A stretch of 64,000 nucleotides of DNA, taken from assembly GCA_003116875.1 (NCBI GenBank), contig BCKT01000008.1:248001-312000 (forward strand), in the 5' to 3' direction. The notes under the pieces were generated by a model. It was not told where the DNA came from. It worked only from the letters and a program-made list of their open reading frames with translations, and made no database searches. Positions 32,301-42,332 of the stretch are shown piece by piece; within the stretch, counting starts at the first letter, position 1; each line of letters begins with the position of its first letter. The position numbers and the translations under genes were made by a program. This stretch comes from Takashimella koratensis. Lineage: Eukaryota; Basidiomycota; Tremellomycetes; Trichosporonales; Tetragoniomycetaceae.

Positions 32301-34153
32301 ACGTCGAATTCCGAACAACAAGCAGCTGAGGCGCCTCACAGGTGTCTGGTGCGCATGACGCAGATGGAGATTGAGAAGGCAGCTGAACAGTAAGCTTTTT
32401 GCTAAGGAATTTCGAAGACGACCCAAAGCTGAAGCCATATCAGGGGCCCGCTCGCGAATACTTTGCTCATCTACCTGAGGAATGGTGAGTACCGAATGAG
32501 CTGTCGCAAGAGAAACCTTTATAGCTCATAGTTCCTGTTACAGGTCTAGATATGATTCAGAGCTTGCGAGAGGCAGGAAGAGCAGAAGAATACATCAAGT
32601 CTATCGCCTGGCTTTACAAGACAGGTAAGCTTCGGCGGCGACCTATTGATATATTCGGGTAGCTGATCCTCCTCCTCCTCCTCCTCATCCTCCTCCTCAC
32701 TCAGCGTACAACATCGGGGTACAGGGTTCGACCAGCTGGGATACGCAATTGGTCTCGGACGTGTTCGACGTGACTGTTCAAGTGCGTTTTTGATGGGTCA
32801 AATCACGAACGGCTACTGACCTGGATAAAATTTACAGATGATGTCTGAATATCAAGAAATCGCCAAACTCGACATCGACCCCGAGTTGCCGATTCAGAAG
32901 GCCACGGCGATGTTTGCTTGCTTCTGTGGAAAACGTGAGCTGCCAGGTAGTCACGGCTGACATGATCCAGTTTTTCTCAGTCGCGACATGGAGCCAGGCG
33001 ATGAGCGCGTAAGTGCTACTGTAGTGACTCCCTCACTGACCAAACAGATCGACCTCATCTACAACCTGGCCCTCTACATCCCACAGCTCAGGACAGCATT
33101 TGCCACCGTCCCGCCAGGTCCGGCTGGTCGACCGGCAAGTGTGATCCGAATGTCGAGTACCCTTGATATATTCGAATGTGAGATTCTGTGTGAGGCCGGG
33201 GAGTGGAAAGCCGTGGAGCAGTTCATCATGGTGAGTCTTTGCAGCTCACGAAATAGTTTAGGCTTTTAGCTGAAAGAGTGACAGGAGACGACGGAGAGAC
33301 AGCAGGATGATGAGGTGCACGCGCTGGAGACGATCGCGGATGTGCTGGTGAGCTGGGCACGAAGCTTGGGAGATTGGTTGCTGAGCATCTTGATAGGCAG
33401 GGTATCCACAATGCCCCAGTCACGGTGAGTCATCAGCTGTATTGATACGTGCCACCTGAAGCTGAGACCGACATAGTCATGTACAAAGTCCTCGAGGTAA
33501 GCCTCTCTGTTACAAGCACCTCTAATGCCCTTAGTCCATCCTCTCGCTATTCCCAATGACCACACCCAGCCACGTGGTCAAGTACGCTCGATGGATCCGA
33601 TCCTCAATCACGCTCTTGCTCAATCGCCAGCAGGCCAACGATGAGGTTTCGGCGATTGAGGTGATGGAGAAGGCTTTGGGGGTGATTAGTGGATCGACTG
33701 GGTCAGGAGGGTCGAGTGGGTCAGCAGCAGCGGGAGCAGGGTATCCTCAGGATGAAGGGGAATGGTTGTTGTCCACGGCGTGGAATAAGGGACTGGAGCA
33801 TTACAAGTGAGTCAGGTGTATGTACGGGGTCGGGTTGGTGATTTGGAGAGGGAACGCTGACGTGTCATGCATCGTGGGTAGTGTGAAAAATTGGAAGTCA
33901 GCTCAGGCGTGGAGCGAGATGGCGATCAGGCTGTGCAACGTGCTCCCACACGCCAATGTGTACATTGACAAGGTGAGTTTGACAAGGCTGGACGTGGCGA
34001 AAAAGACAGATCAGGGAGAAGGCGAAGAGGGAGCTTGGCTGACATGGCTTGTTCAGATGCACGACCACTACCAGTAAGTGTAACAGCTGCGTAGCAATGA
34101 AGACATTGCGCTGAGCCAATTACAGGAAACTCATGGACCTTTCTGCTCGTTAA
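29302..34153 (+). CDS. ZIP4: Meiotic crossover protein SPO22/ZIP4-like
   Basis: TPR-rich scaffold of the ZMM group that promotes crossovers at the synaptonemal complex (TEX11 in animals). The first exon is MPKDHFKVIQ. More than 20 small exons follow, with introns nearly always carrying GCTGAC. Hallmarks of the SPO22 domain include 'LWNLALQAGRSMTD' near the N-terminus, a helical region 'ASAWLAVGLEVTDRLEALED', and the TPR-like core 'GRFEQAAQWFILAAHRAF' and 'ALAYINAGDYNAAQEQVNKC' followed by 'THYLSFLTAVHQG'. The C-terminal exons read 'SAQAWSEMAIRLCNVLPHAN' and KLMDLSAR with TAA at 34151-34153. One intron near 32665 has a CTC repeat. The assignment rests on the order of these helical blocks and length of roughly 900-1000 residues; sequence conservation in this family is low, so a check by profile search is sensible. 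Confidence 0.75.
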
Positions 34154-34391
34154 ATGGCACGTGGGGGCTCTAAGCTCAGCGAAGGGGGTAGGGATAGGCG
34201 TGGTTGTTTTGATTGGCGCTCGATAATAGAGGCCGCTTCGACTCTCCATGTTGTAGATACCTTCAGCATTATCAGCCATCCAGCAAGGGAAGCGTACTGC
34301 ACGATCGGGTTGTACCCAAAGACCCATGTATATATGTATATGTGTATGTATATTGTACAATGTGTGAGATGTGTGGAACTAAGATATACAG

Positions 34392-35750
34392 CTAGACCAA
34401 CCACCCGCGGTAAGTCGTATTGCCCCTCAAGAGCTTACGCATGACTGAGTCTGGCTTGGATTCGGCCCCAAGACTGTTTGAGGTCGCAGTACCACTCCTA
34501 CCCTTCATCACACCACCGCTTCCCTCGTCACCTACGCTGCCATTGATACCGCCAGCCTCGGGCCACTGGACGACAAAAGTGTCGACAAATGGACGAAGGA
34601 GTTTAGCCGATAGGCTGAGGGATCGGACACGAGCGAAGGACTCGACGTAGATGATTCGCGTATAGGAGAGGCCGAGAATCTGTGGAATGGAAGCGAGAGA
34701 GAAGACGAGACAATTCAAAAGGGAAAAGGAAGTAAAAGAGGGAGATGTACGAGTTAGCTAGTTATATATAAAACTAGTCTTTAGTCCGACTAGGGAGAGA
34801 CCTCGACTCACGCGTCGGATGTATGCAACAACAACAAGGACCACACAGGTACCTGGTCCATTAACGAGCAAGACGTCGACCCAAGGTCGATCTGGGTGAG
34901 TGAAGAAAGGGACGAAGAAAGTGTGGTAGATTGTAGAAATGAGGGTGAGGAGAGTGGAGAAGAAAGTAGAAAGAGGAGGTTGAGAGACGGTACGTGCTCT
35001 TGGAAGCGCGAGGAGTGTGAATGGCTAGAACCGAGTTAGTTGGGATCAGAGCGAAGTTGGAAGAAGGGGAGAAGAGAAGTAAAGTAAAAAGGTGTTTGAG
35101 ATGTGGTGGATTGAGGGATAGAGGAGCATGAAGGTTCATAAGTCGATAGGAGGAGGTTGACAACGTACAGCCTGTGATCCTTCCTGGCTGGTGTCCTTCA
35201 ATGACGACGTGGACTTTGCGAGCTTGGGAAAACTGGGAGCATTGGTAGTCTTGGACGCCTTGGACGCCTTGGACGCCTTGGACGCCTTGGACGCCTTGGA
35301 CGCCTTGGACGCCTTGTCAGCTTCGAGGTCGGAGATGAGTCGAAGGGATAAAGAATCGCCATGACAGTAGATATAAGTTCGGGGAGAGTAACGATCAAAG
35401 TCGATAGTGGAGAGTAAAGCGCGCATCTCGCTGGTGTGCCCGCCTAAGTAAGGGTGTAAGTATGGAGAGCAAGATGTAATGAAAGAAGAGTGAGGTATGA
35501 TCAAATGTATGACTGGGATGAGGGTAAGGGGAGGAAGAGCGAGAGAAGGAGAGGGGAAAGAGAAGGGAGACAGGAAGAGAAACGTACCGGATCCAAGGAA
35601 TACGCCGAGTGAACATGTCTTGTTGCTTGATATTGGGCGGCGAGATGAAGAATGTGCAGGGAGGACGAGGTAGAGTCTGACCAAGAGGACAAGGACGGGA
35701 GCTACTATCGACCCAGCCGCCAAGGCGAGAACGACAACAGGAGAGGGCAT
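34392..35750 (-). CDS. ALG14: Alg14, membrane subunit of the UDP-GlcNAc transferase
   Basis: Alg14 anchors Alg13 to the ER membrane. Together they add the second GlcNAc to dolichol-PP-GlcNAc at the start of N-glycosylation. The start MPSPVVVLALAAGSIVAPVL provides one N-terminal membrane segment. After the first intron the conserved G-S-G-G-H-T-S-E-M motif spans the splice site. Next come FDRYSPRTYIYCHGDS, then a KAS tandem insert, 'PWVDVLLVNGPGTCVVLVVV', 'LSYTRIIYVESFARVRSLSL' and FVVQWPE. These match the Alg14 motifs NGPGTC, YVES...R...LS and F-x-VQWP in order. The C-terminus ends 'GNTTYRGWLV'. The seven KAS units are encoded by a 9-nt repeat. An upstream in-frame start at about 35876 is less likely because of its non-membrane sequence. 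It is divergent from the LRR gene at 36111. Confidence 0.92.
35254..35316 (-). repeat. Coding 9-nt tandem repeat (KAS units) in ALG14
   Basis: Seven exact copies of GACGCCTTG on the plus strand, read on the minus strand as repeated Lys-Ala-Ser codons. The copies are identical at the nucleotide level, a sign of recent slippage. The unit length keeps the frame. Confidence 0.85.
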
Positions 35751-36110
35751 GGGGGAAGGAGGTCGGACAACTCGCGCGCGACCAGATCCGAAAAGCAAAC
35801 AAGTGCGTACAAGAGGGAATTGGAGTAAGGTCGAAGCGGTAACCCTCGAAAAGGCTCGATGAGGTGCCGACAACAAGTGAGTGGTTGAAGATGGGTAAGA
35901 GTAGAGAGAGAGAAGAGGACGTGGTTAGAGAAAGACACGGCACGACACGTTTTCGAAATCTCCAAAGGACGGACCCAACCAAAGGACCTCCACTTTGCAC
36001 CATACATACACCAGCGACCACGAACTCCCGTCGTCAGGTCGTATCTCCCTCTGCCCTTTACCCATTGTCCATCGACCCCATCCTTACCTACCTTCCTACA
36101 GACAACATCA
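35751..36110. promoter_or_regulatory. Divergent promoter, ALG14 and LRR gene
   Basis: A 360-nt interval between divergent start codons with pyrimidine-rich sequence ahead of 36111. No specific site was recognised. Confidence 0.45.
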
Positions 36111-37824
36111 ATGGCGCTCGTACTACGGTCCCACTCGGACCTCGTCTACGTTCCTGATCACGGTTACGCCGGTGTTCCAGGCGGTAAGTCGGGGTTTCCT
36201 TGTTCCTATCTCCTATCTCCTCCTTACTCCACTTCATGGCCGACCGCCTTGTCCATCCCCTCCCTTACTGCTCTCACCTCTCTTCGCCTGCCTGCTCGTA
36301 TCTCCATCACAGCCACTAACCCTCACTAGCTATCAATATCCTCCTCCTTGTCAAATCCCATATCCACCGACTCGACGTCTCCCACAACCTCTTGGGCCAA
36401 GACGGGACCCACGCACTCTTCCGGGGTCTCGCAGAGCTCAAGACTCAGTACTCGGCCGCAGCCGTTTGGGGGCTCCGGGAGGTCAACCTCGGTTCGAATG
36501 GGATAGATGATTCAGGACTCGATACGGTTCTATGGTATGCGAGGAAAGACCTGGGGTTGAAAAAAGTGCTCGTACAGGGGAACTCTATAAAGGTGGGCAA
36601 TACGTCTGGCAAGATACGGATGGAGACGCAGAAAAATTGTGGTTGTGGATGAGAATAGACTTGGGTCTGTGATTGCTCCATAGCTGATCTCTTCAGCTCC
36701 GCAGCAACGTCGAATCTCTCGCACACTCTATCAACACCTCCCGCATCTCCGAGCTATCATTAACCAACAACCCCATCTCCCCTTCCTCTCTCACGCGTTT
36801 CCTGTCCCTCCTCTCCGCACCACACCTCTCCTCTCTGCACCTCTCCGCGTGCTCCCTCCCTCGGTCCGTCGCTGTCTCTTTCGCTTCCCTCCTCACCTCC
36901 TCGCGCAGCCGGGGCCTGCAGAGCCTCGAACTCAACGCGAACCGGTTCGGCGCAGATGGTGTGCGGATCGTTGTCGATGCGATTGAAAGGGGCAACTACG
37001 AGGTGGTCAGAGTGGAAATGTATGCGAATGAAATAGGGTGTGTAGGACCGCAAGCAGGGAGGTGGAGGGGTGCGGCGGACAATGAAGGGGATAGTGAGGA
37101 TGGTGAAAGTGAAGAGGAAGAGGAGCAGGAAGAGCAAGAGGAAGGCAACGGGCTGGGCGCACAGGGAACGTATGTTACCAGCTCGGAAACGGAAGGCGCC
37201 ACACTGGCATACGAACTCGCTGATCGACTCCCGCTCATCCTCGCACGCAACATTGAGCTCACCAAGCGTGTCCGAATCGCTGCTGCTCGGGCACTCGCCC
37301 CTTGTCGGATCTTGCTCCTGGCTCAACCTCCCGATCCGCAAACAGAAGCGGCGCGGGTCATCTCTGCTCTCGGCACGCCCTCGGGAACGGAACACACTTC
37401 ATTTCACGATTCCGGCTCGTTGGCGCAGTCGCAGTCTCCCAAGTCCAACGGCAAAACCCACCTCACTTTCCCCGAACCAACGTTGACCTCACCCTCGCTC
37501 TCGCATTTCCGGCTCCTCGATCTCCCGCCTGAACTCGTCCTCCTCATCGCCCGGCACTGCAGCGGCGACGCGTACGCCCTATCCGAGACCCAGTGGGCGC
37601 GTCTCCGGACCATCGCGAGCGACAGGGACGGTCTGCGGAAAGACGCGGAGAGGGCAAAGGCAGCTGGGTTGGGAGGGAGGAGAACAAGTGCCTCAGCCAG
37701 GGAAGTGTTGATGGATAGAGAAGTTGAGAGGGAGAAGAGAAATGCAGAGAGGAGGAAAGAGAGAGAAGCGTGGTTGAAGAAAGGGAAATGGGATAGGTGG
37801 GAATTGGATTCAAGAGGGTGGTAG
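36111..37824 (+). CDS. RNI-like leucine-rich repeat protein with C-terminal F-box-like segment
   Basis: Three exons. The first gives MALVLRSHSDLVYVPDHGYA. The rest forms ribonuclease-inhibitor-type leucine-rich repeats: 'IHRLDVSHNLLGQDGTHALF', 'LREVNLGSNGIDDSGLDTVL', 'ISELSLTNNPISPSSLTRFL', 'LSSLHLSACSLPRSVAVSF' and 'LQSLELNANRFGADGVRIVV', each with the L-x-L-x-x-N core. An acidic Glu-rich linker follows. Near the C-terminus 'FRLLDLPPELVLLIARHCSG' looks like an F-box entry helix (L-P-x-E-L-x-x-x-I). The protein ends in a charged Arg/Lys/Glu helix. F-box LRR proteins usually have the F-box first, so the order is reversed here. If the segment really binds Skp1 the protein would be an SCF substrate receptor; otherwise it is a general LRR scaffold. 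Confidence 0.75.
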
Positions 37825-38193
37825 CGTCGTGCCACAAGGATCAGGTCTTAGGCGCGGTGCTTGGATGTAGCTATAGATTGAGTTGGACAAGTCTAGGCTG
37901 TTGGATCTAGCTGGTGGTCCTAGTAGGAAAGCCTTGTTGTCTAATCATAGAATGTATGCCCTACTTTGTGGCCTATGTACGATACCTACAGAGCTATACC
38001 ATCCACGAGGGAACCTTTGTGAGCCTGCCCCCTGTTTCGGCGACAAGGCAGACGAGGTGTATCCCGACGCCTCCTTTATGCTACCTGTTGAGGCTGGAGC
38101 GATGGGCAACCGACTTGCAATGAGATGCTGGTCAAACCCTACCTCTACGTATCGCCCCCAACACGAACGGCGCTGGTCGAGCAAAAGCTTAAG
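37825..38193. other. Intergenic stretch
   Basis: This 369-nt interval separates the LRR gene from the four-pass membrane protein gene; both are on the plus strand. The frame upstream of 38194 stays open to about 38125 but has no conserved features. Nothing else is visible. Confidence 0.4.
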
Positions 38194-39165
38194 ATGGCTG
38201 ACGATCGGGACCGTGATCGCGAGCGAGAGAGGGATCGTGCTCATCGGACCCGCAGCTCTTCTTCTTCTCAGCGACCACTGACCAAACTGACCCAACACCA
38301 CCACATCATCCTCCACGCCATACACTTCCTCTCAATCGTATTCGTCGCTTTGTTTCTAGTCCTCCCTGCCTCGACGGGCCCGGGGGCCGGGTTCTTTTGG
38401 GTTCAAGTGGAGTACACCGGCGGAGCGGTGTGGAACCTGGGTGGTCTTGGAGCGTGTGAGAGTGGGACAGAGTGAGTGTCCTCGAGACGGGTGGAGAAGG
38501 TCATCAATGGGAGGTTCAACTCAAGAGAAACTGACAAGCGGCTAGATGCGTTGTCGGTGAGAACTTGCCTCCCCATGTGTCTTCTGTTCAAGCTGTCCTA
38601 GGTTGGCACTTTGCAGGTCCGTATCACCCCAAGTCCATCCCCGATATCGTGGCTGTATCTGACACTGAACCGACCTCGATCCTTCTCTAGCGGGAGCCAT
38701 GTTCCTCCTCCTGGCAACTTTCATCACACTGCTCGTATTCTTCCCGACCCCACGGATCAGAGGCGTACCCTGGCTCACGTTCCTCCTACCTTTTGCCGCG
38801 CCGATACTCGTGGCGATCACATTGGGCGCCGACTTTGGGGTCAAACAGGGTCTCGAAACCCCGGGGGACGTTGAAGCAGTTGAGACTTTGCCTAGTTTTT
38901 ACCTGTAAGTACCGGGGACAGCAACAAGACCTGCGATCGAGGGTCGAGAGATATTTCCTACTTACGAGGATCCGTGCCCAGCAACATCGGCGCGCTCGTT
39001 GTCGTACTCGCCTGGGTCCCGATCATTCAGTATATCCGGTGGCTTGGGTTGCAAGAGATCGAGGTCAAGCAAAGAGAACAAAGACGTCCCCCGCCTCAGC
39101 CGGTATGGGGTGAATGGCTCAACCCTTGGTCCGACTACAACCGCCGTCGCCAGGCCAATACCTAA
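38194..39165 (+). CDS. Four-pass membrane protein, possibly SUR7/PalI-like
   Basis: The start MADDRDRDRERERDRAHRTR is a highly charged Arg/Asp/Glu-alternating cytosolic tail. Four hydrophobic segments follow: 'IHFLSIVFVALFLVLPA', 'GAMFLLLATFITLLVFF', 'WLTFLLPFAAPILVAITLG' and 'NIGALVVVLAWVPIIQYIRW'. The first extracellular loop contains 'WNLGGLGACESG' and a second cysteine (ECVVGENLPP), similar to the W-x-L-x-x-C...C pattern of fungal SUR7/PalI and claudin-like proteins. The C-terminus is basic and Pro/Trp-containing. Three introns with CTGAC or similar branch sites were read. The topology is clear. The family is tentative because the loop match is short. A start at 38125 in the same frame is possible but less likely. 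Confidence 0.65.
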
Positions 39166-39243
39166 TTGCAAGAATCTCAAGAATACACAAGATCCCATCG
39201 ACAGCTATCATGCAATGCATTGGACCATCATGCTGGATGTGAA

Positions 39244-42045
39244 TCAATCATCTTCGTCGCCGTACAATCCGTCAAGGCTGAGATCGTCCCCTTCATCGCC
39301 GTCGTAAGCCGCATGCACCACCTCCTCGGGGCTCTCCATCTCTTCGTTCCCGATATCCTCCACCATTCCATCGTCCTCTTCCCATCCTGTCTCGTCCCCC
39401 TCCACCGCCTTGCTTCTCCTCTTTCCCGTCCCGCTCGAATTCTCCTCGTCATTTACGATAAGACCAAGTTCCCTCGCTCGTGCCCAGAATCGCGAAGAGA
39501 CCGACTCGTCGTTGCCTTCCTCTCGCGCGGACTCGACAATCTCCGTTGCGAGGCGAGGGTATCCGTGCGCAACGAGCGACTCGATCATCACCATCCATTG
39601 CTTGGGATAATCGGCGAGCGGCATTCGAGGGACGACGATCCTCCATTGCTCGAGGGCTTCAGCGATCCCCAAGGCGTCTTTGCGAGCAAATGACGCTCGG
39701 ATAATCGTCCACCGCAGCCCCCGAGTCACAGGCATGTGTTCCTCGAACAGAAATAGAGCCCGCGAGAGCCTCTCGTGTCGCTCGGATGTAGAGAGGCACG
39801 TCGATAATGAAATGTAATGAAGCACATGTGACCACATGTGTCTCAACCTTGTGGTGGTGATTCCCAGCACAGGTCGGCTATTGAATTCGGTCAAAACCGC
39901 GAGCGCAGCCTCGGCGTCTTCTGGGTGAGAACGGGCAGTCGATTGGCAGAGACCAATCAAAAGGCGATGCCACCACATCGACGAATGCGATCTGCGGAAC
40001 TTGATCATGAGCTCGATGATTGTCTTGGCCGTTCGCGGGATATCGGTACTGCCTCTAGCCAAGTGAGCCAAGAGCGCCCCAAGAGCTCGTTCGTCCATCT
40101 GAACCCAACGAGGCATGATCTTCGTCGTACGTTGGATAACCTCTCGCTTCACATCGTATGTCATGTCCCGTCGTAACGCGATTTCTCGAATGATCGTACC
40201 GTAGATGATTCGAAGATGTCTACCGCTATTAGACGACTCGAGAACTTGGAACATCTCGTCCCATTTCCGTTTACCCAACAGGTGTCGAATGTACGCACGG
40301 TCCGTCAACCGGCCTTGTTCGGGCGGGAATCCTTTTTTGGCGACCGTATACAAGTCCTCGAGCTCTTCAGTCCGGCCGAGCATTGAGAGAAAACTGATCC
40401 GTGTCGAGACAGCGTCGTCCGTCAAGTACGTGCCTTCGTTGATGAAGCGCTGCCACACAGCTTCTGCGCGCTCCATCGATTCCTGCGCCAGGTCGGGGCG
40501 AGTTTTCAGGTGCTTGCTGTAGAACCATACATGAGTGAGCAGAGCCAGACCTAGGATTCGAGTTGTCGGACGGAGCCCTCGGGCAGGCATGTCGATGTCG
40601 ATCAGTCGAATCATACGATCGAGTCTACCAATCTTTTGGAATGCAATGAGGAACCGGCCTGAAAAATCAAAACCCTCAGTGGTCAGCAAACAAGCTCCTA
40701 CGAAGCAGATGTTTACCGCTCTAGACTTACACCACAGCGCCGCAGTAAGCGGGATCACGTCAAAGTATTCCGTCATCCAATCTTTGAGATCACGAGGTTG
40801 GATAAACTTGTCGGGTCCAATCGATGCCACCATTATTTGATCGTACAAGACGTTCAGACCATGTACCATCCTAGTCTCGGTGAGAGCGATGATACGAGAC
40901 TCCATTGCGACCGGGTGGTAACACTGCATCGCAAGTTGAAATTTACTGAGGTTGCTGTGGAACTGGTTGACGAGGTTGGGGATCCTCGACTTGGACTGCG
41001 CGAGGTGCCGAGCGATGAGTTGTTTCTCGGACGAAGCGGTGAGCATGACGTTTTGCAATACGTCGAGTAGCGGGAGCATATCGGATGAGCCAAAGGTGTT
41101 GAGCATAGTGAGCGCGGCGACACAAATGACATTCATCACCCGCGGGCCTTCACCAGGGAGTCGAGCGGCCACTCGTTCTTCCCTCTTCCGTGAGGTCAAC
41201 TTGGCCGCGTCCTTGCCAAGCACTTCTCGGAGCCGGCGCTTGTACGCGTTGAAGATGTCGATCACGTCAGTCGGCCGGCTGGCCCCGATGAGTTTCAGCA
41301 AGAAAGTCTGAAGACCATGCCACTGATCATGAGCCGCCGCCTCGATCGCCATGAGTCGGATAAGACCAAATGAGCTGGGATGGTACCGTGCGAGCTCGCC
41401 GAGGTCTTGTCGCGCAAGCAGCTTGACGAGAAAGGACGAAGCGGCTTCGTAGTCGCCCGGAGAGAGGAGACCCTCAGTACGCGTAGCGACGAGCTGAGAC
41501 CAGGCGTATAGCGTTTGCCGGAAATCGAAGCGGTCGATAGCAGCGTGCAGGTCGGCAATGTACCGCGCTGTCTCGGCGAGTTCGGGAGGAGGAGGAAGGT
41601 AGATGACATTCTCGGGATTGAGAGCAAGCGAGTGGGCGTCGAGAGTCTTGGAGGACTGGGGTATTGAAGTTTTGGAAGTAGGCGGGTCGATGAATTTACT
41701 ACTTGCGCTCCAGTTCCGTTTAGGCGTGTTGGATCGTGTTCGAGTAGGGTGTGGATGTTGCCTTGCTTCCTGAGCGTTAGTGTCTTGAACCTTGGACTGT
41801 CCACGTTCTTTGTTTTTATCGGTTCTCGATCGCGGCTGACGGTGTTTGGCCTGTCCTCGCTGTGATCCCGGTGCCATAGGCAAGTCGCCAGTTGAAGTGG
41901 ATGAACGAGATGTGGCGTGTCGGGCATGGAAGGACCAATGGGGCGTCCGCGTGAGCGACCGCGATAGAGACAGAGCTCGCCGCTGCGACTGCCATAGCGC
42001 CAACGTTGCCGGTCCTGGTCCCGCCAGCGCCAGACCGAGTACCAT
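39244..42045 (-). CDS. Large predicted mitochondrial helical-repeat protein
   Basis: A 934-codon open frame from ATG 42045 to TGA at 39244-39246. The N-terminus (MVLGLALAGPGPATLALW, then SQRRALSLSRSLTRTPHWSF) is rich in Arg and Ser and lacks acidic residues for about 55 residues, as in a mitochondrial presequence. The body is almost entirely helical, for example 'AIDRFDFRQTLYAWSQLVA' and 'AEAVWQRFINEGTYLTDD', and may be built of PPR- or TPR-like repeats. The last 60 residues are very acidic. I do not recognise the family; fungal mitochondrial RNA or translation factors often look like this. The frame extends upstream only through non-ATG codons. A 72-nt stop-free intron candidate at 40659-40730 would shorten the protein by 24 residues. 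The gene is divergent from CDC20. Confidence 0.7.
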   Translation of the reverse strand: MVLGLALAGPGPATLALWQSQRRALSLSRSLTRTPHWSFHARHATSRSSTSTGDLPMAPGSQRGQAKHRQPRSRTDKNKERGQSKVQDTNAQEARQHPHPTRTRSNTPKRNWSASSKFIDPPTSKTSIPQSSKTLDAHSLALNPENVIYLPPPPELAETARYIADLHAAIDRFDFRQTLYAWSQLVATRTEGLLSPGDYEAASSFLVKLLARQDLGELARYHPSSFGLIRLMAIEAAAHDQWHGLQTFLLKLIGASRPTDVIDIFNAYKRRLREVLGKDAAKLTSRKREERVAARLPGEGPRVMNVICVAALTMLNTFGSSDMLPLLDVLQNVMLTASSEKQLIARHLAQSKSRIPNLVNQFHSNLSKFQLAMQCYHPVAMESRIIALTETRMVHGLNVLYDQIMVASIGPDKFIQPRDLKDWMTEYFDVIPLTAALWCKSRAVNICFVGACLLTTEGFDFSGRFLIAFQKIGRLDRMIRLIDIDMPARGLRPTTRILGLALLTHVWFYSKHLKTRPDLAQESMERAEAVWQRFINEGTYLTDDAVSTRISFLSMLGRTEELEDLYTVAKKGFPPEQGRLTDRAYIRHLLGKRKWDEMFQVLESSNSGRHLRIIYGTIIREIALRRDMTYDVKREVIQRTTKIMPRWVQMDERALGALLAHLARGSTDIPRTAKTIIELMIKFRRSHSSMWWHRLLIGLCQSTARSHPEDAEAALAVLTEFNSRPVLGITTTRLRHMWSHVLHYISLSTCLSTSERHERLSRALFLFEEHMPVTRGLRWTIIRASFARKDALGIAEALEQWRIVVPRMPLADYPKQWMVMIESLVAHGYPRLATEIVESAREEGNDESVSSRFWARARELGLIVNDEENSSGTGKRRSKAVEGDETGWEEDDGMVEDIGNEEMESPEEVVHAAYDGDEGDDLSLDGLYGDEDD

Positions 42046-42332
42046 GCAGTGTTGACCGAGGCCGTGGATGAGGTGAGGGAGTAGTGAGTAATCAAGCACA
42101 ATAGACGTCAAGAATACCAGCCAGGTTTTGAAACATTACCCAGGAGTTGCTAGATGACGTGCCTGGCTGGGTCAGGCATGGCTGCTATACATCACACCAT
42201 GCAATGGCTTGTTTATTGCGCGACTGATTTTGAGTTTGTTGATCGACTTTGACTTTTGACTTCCCCCTCTTTTTCTCCCTCATCCCGACCACCAGCACCC
42301 CTCTCATCGCTTTCTACAGCTCACGACACACC

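Noticed and set aside
42046..42111. Longer start of the mitochondrial protein
   Set aside because: The extension begins with a non-ATG codon; the first ATG at 42045 gives a typical mitochondrial presequence.
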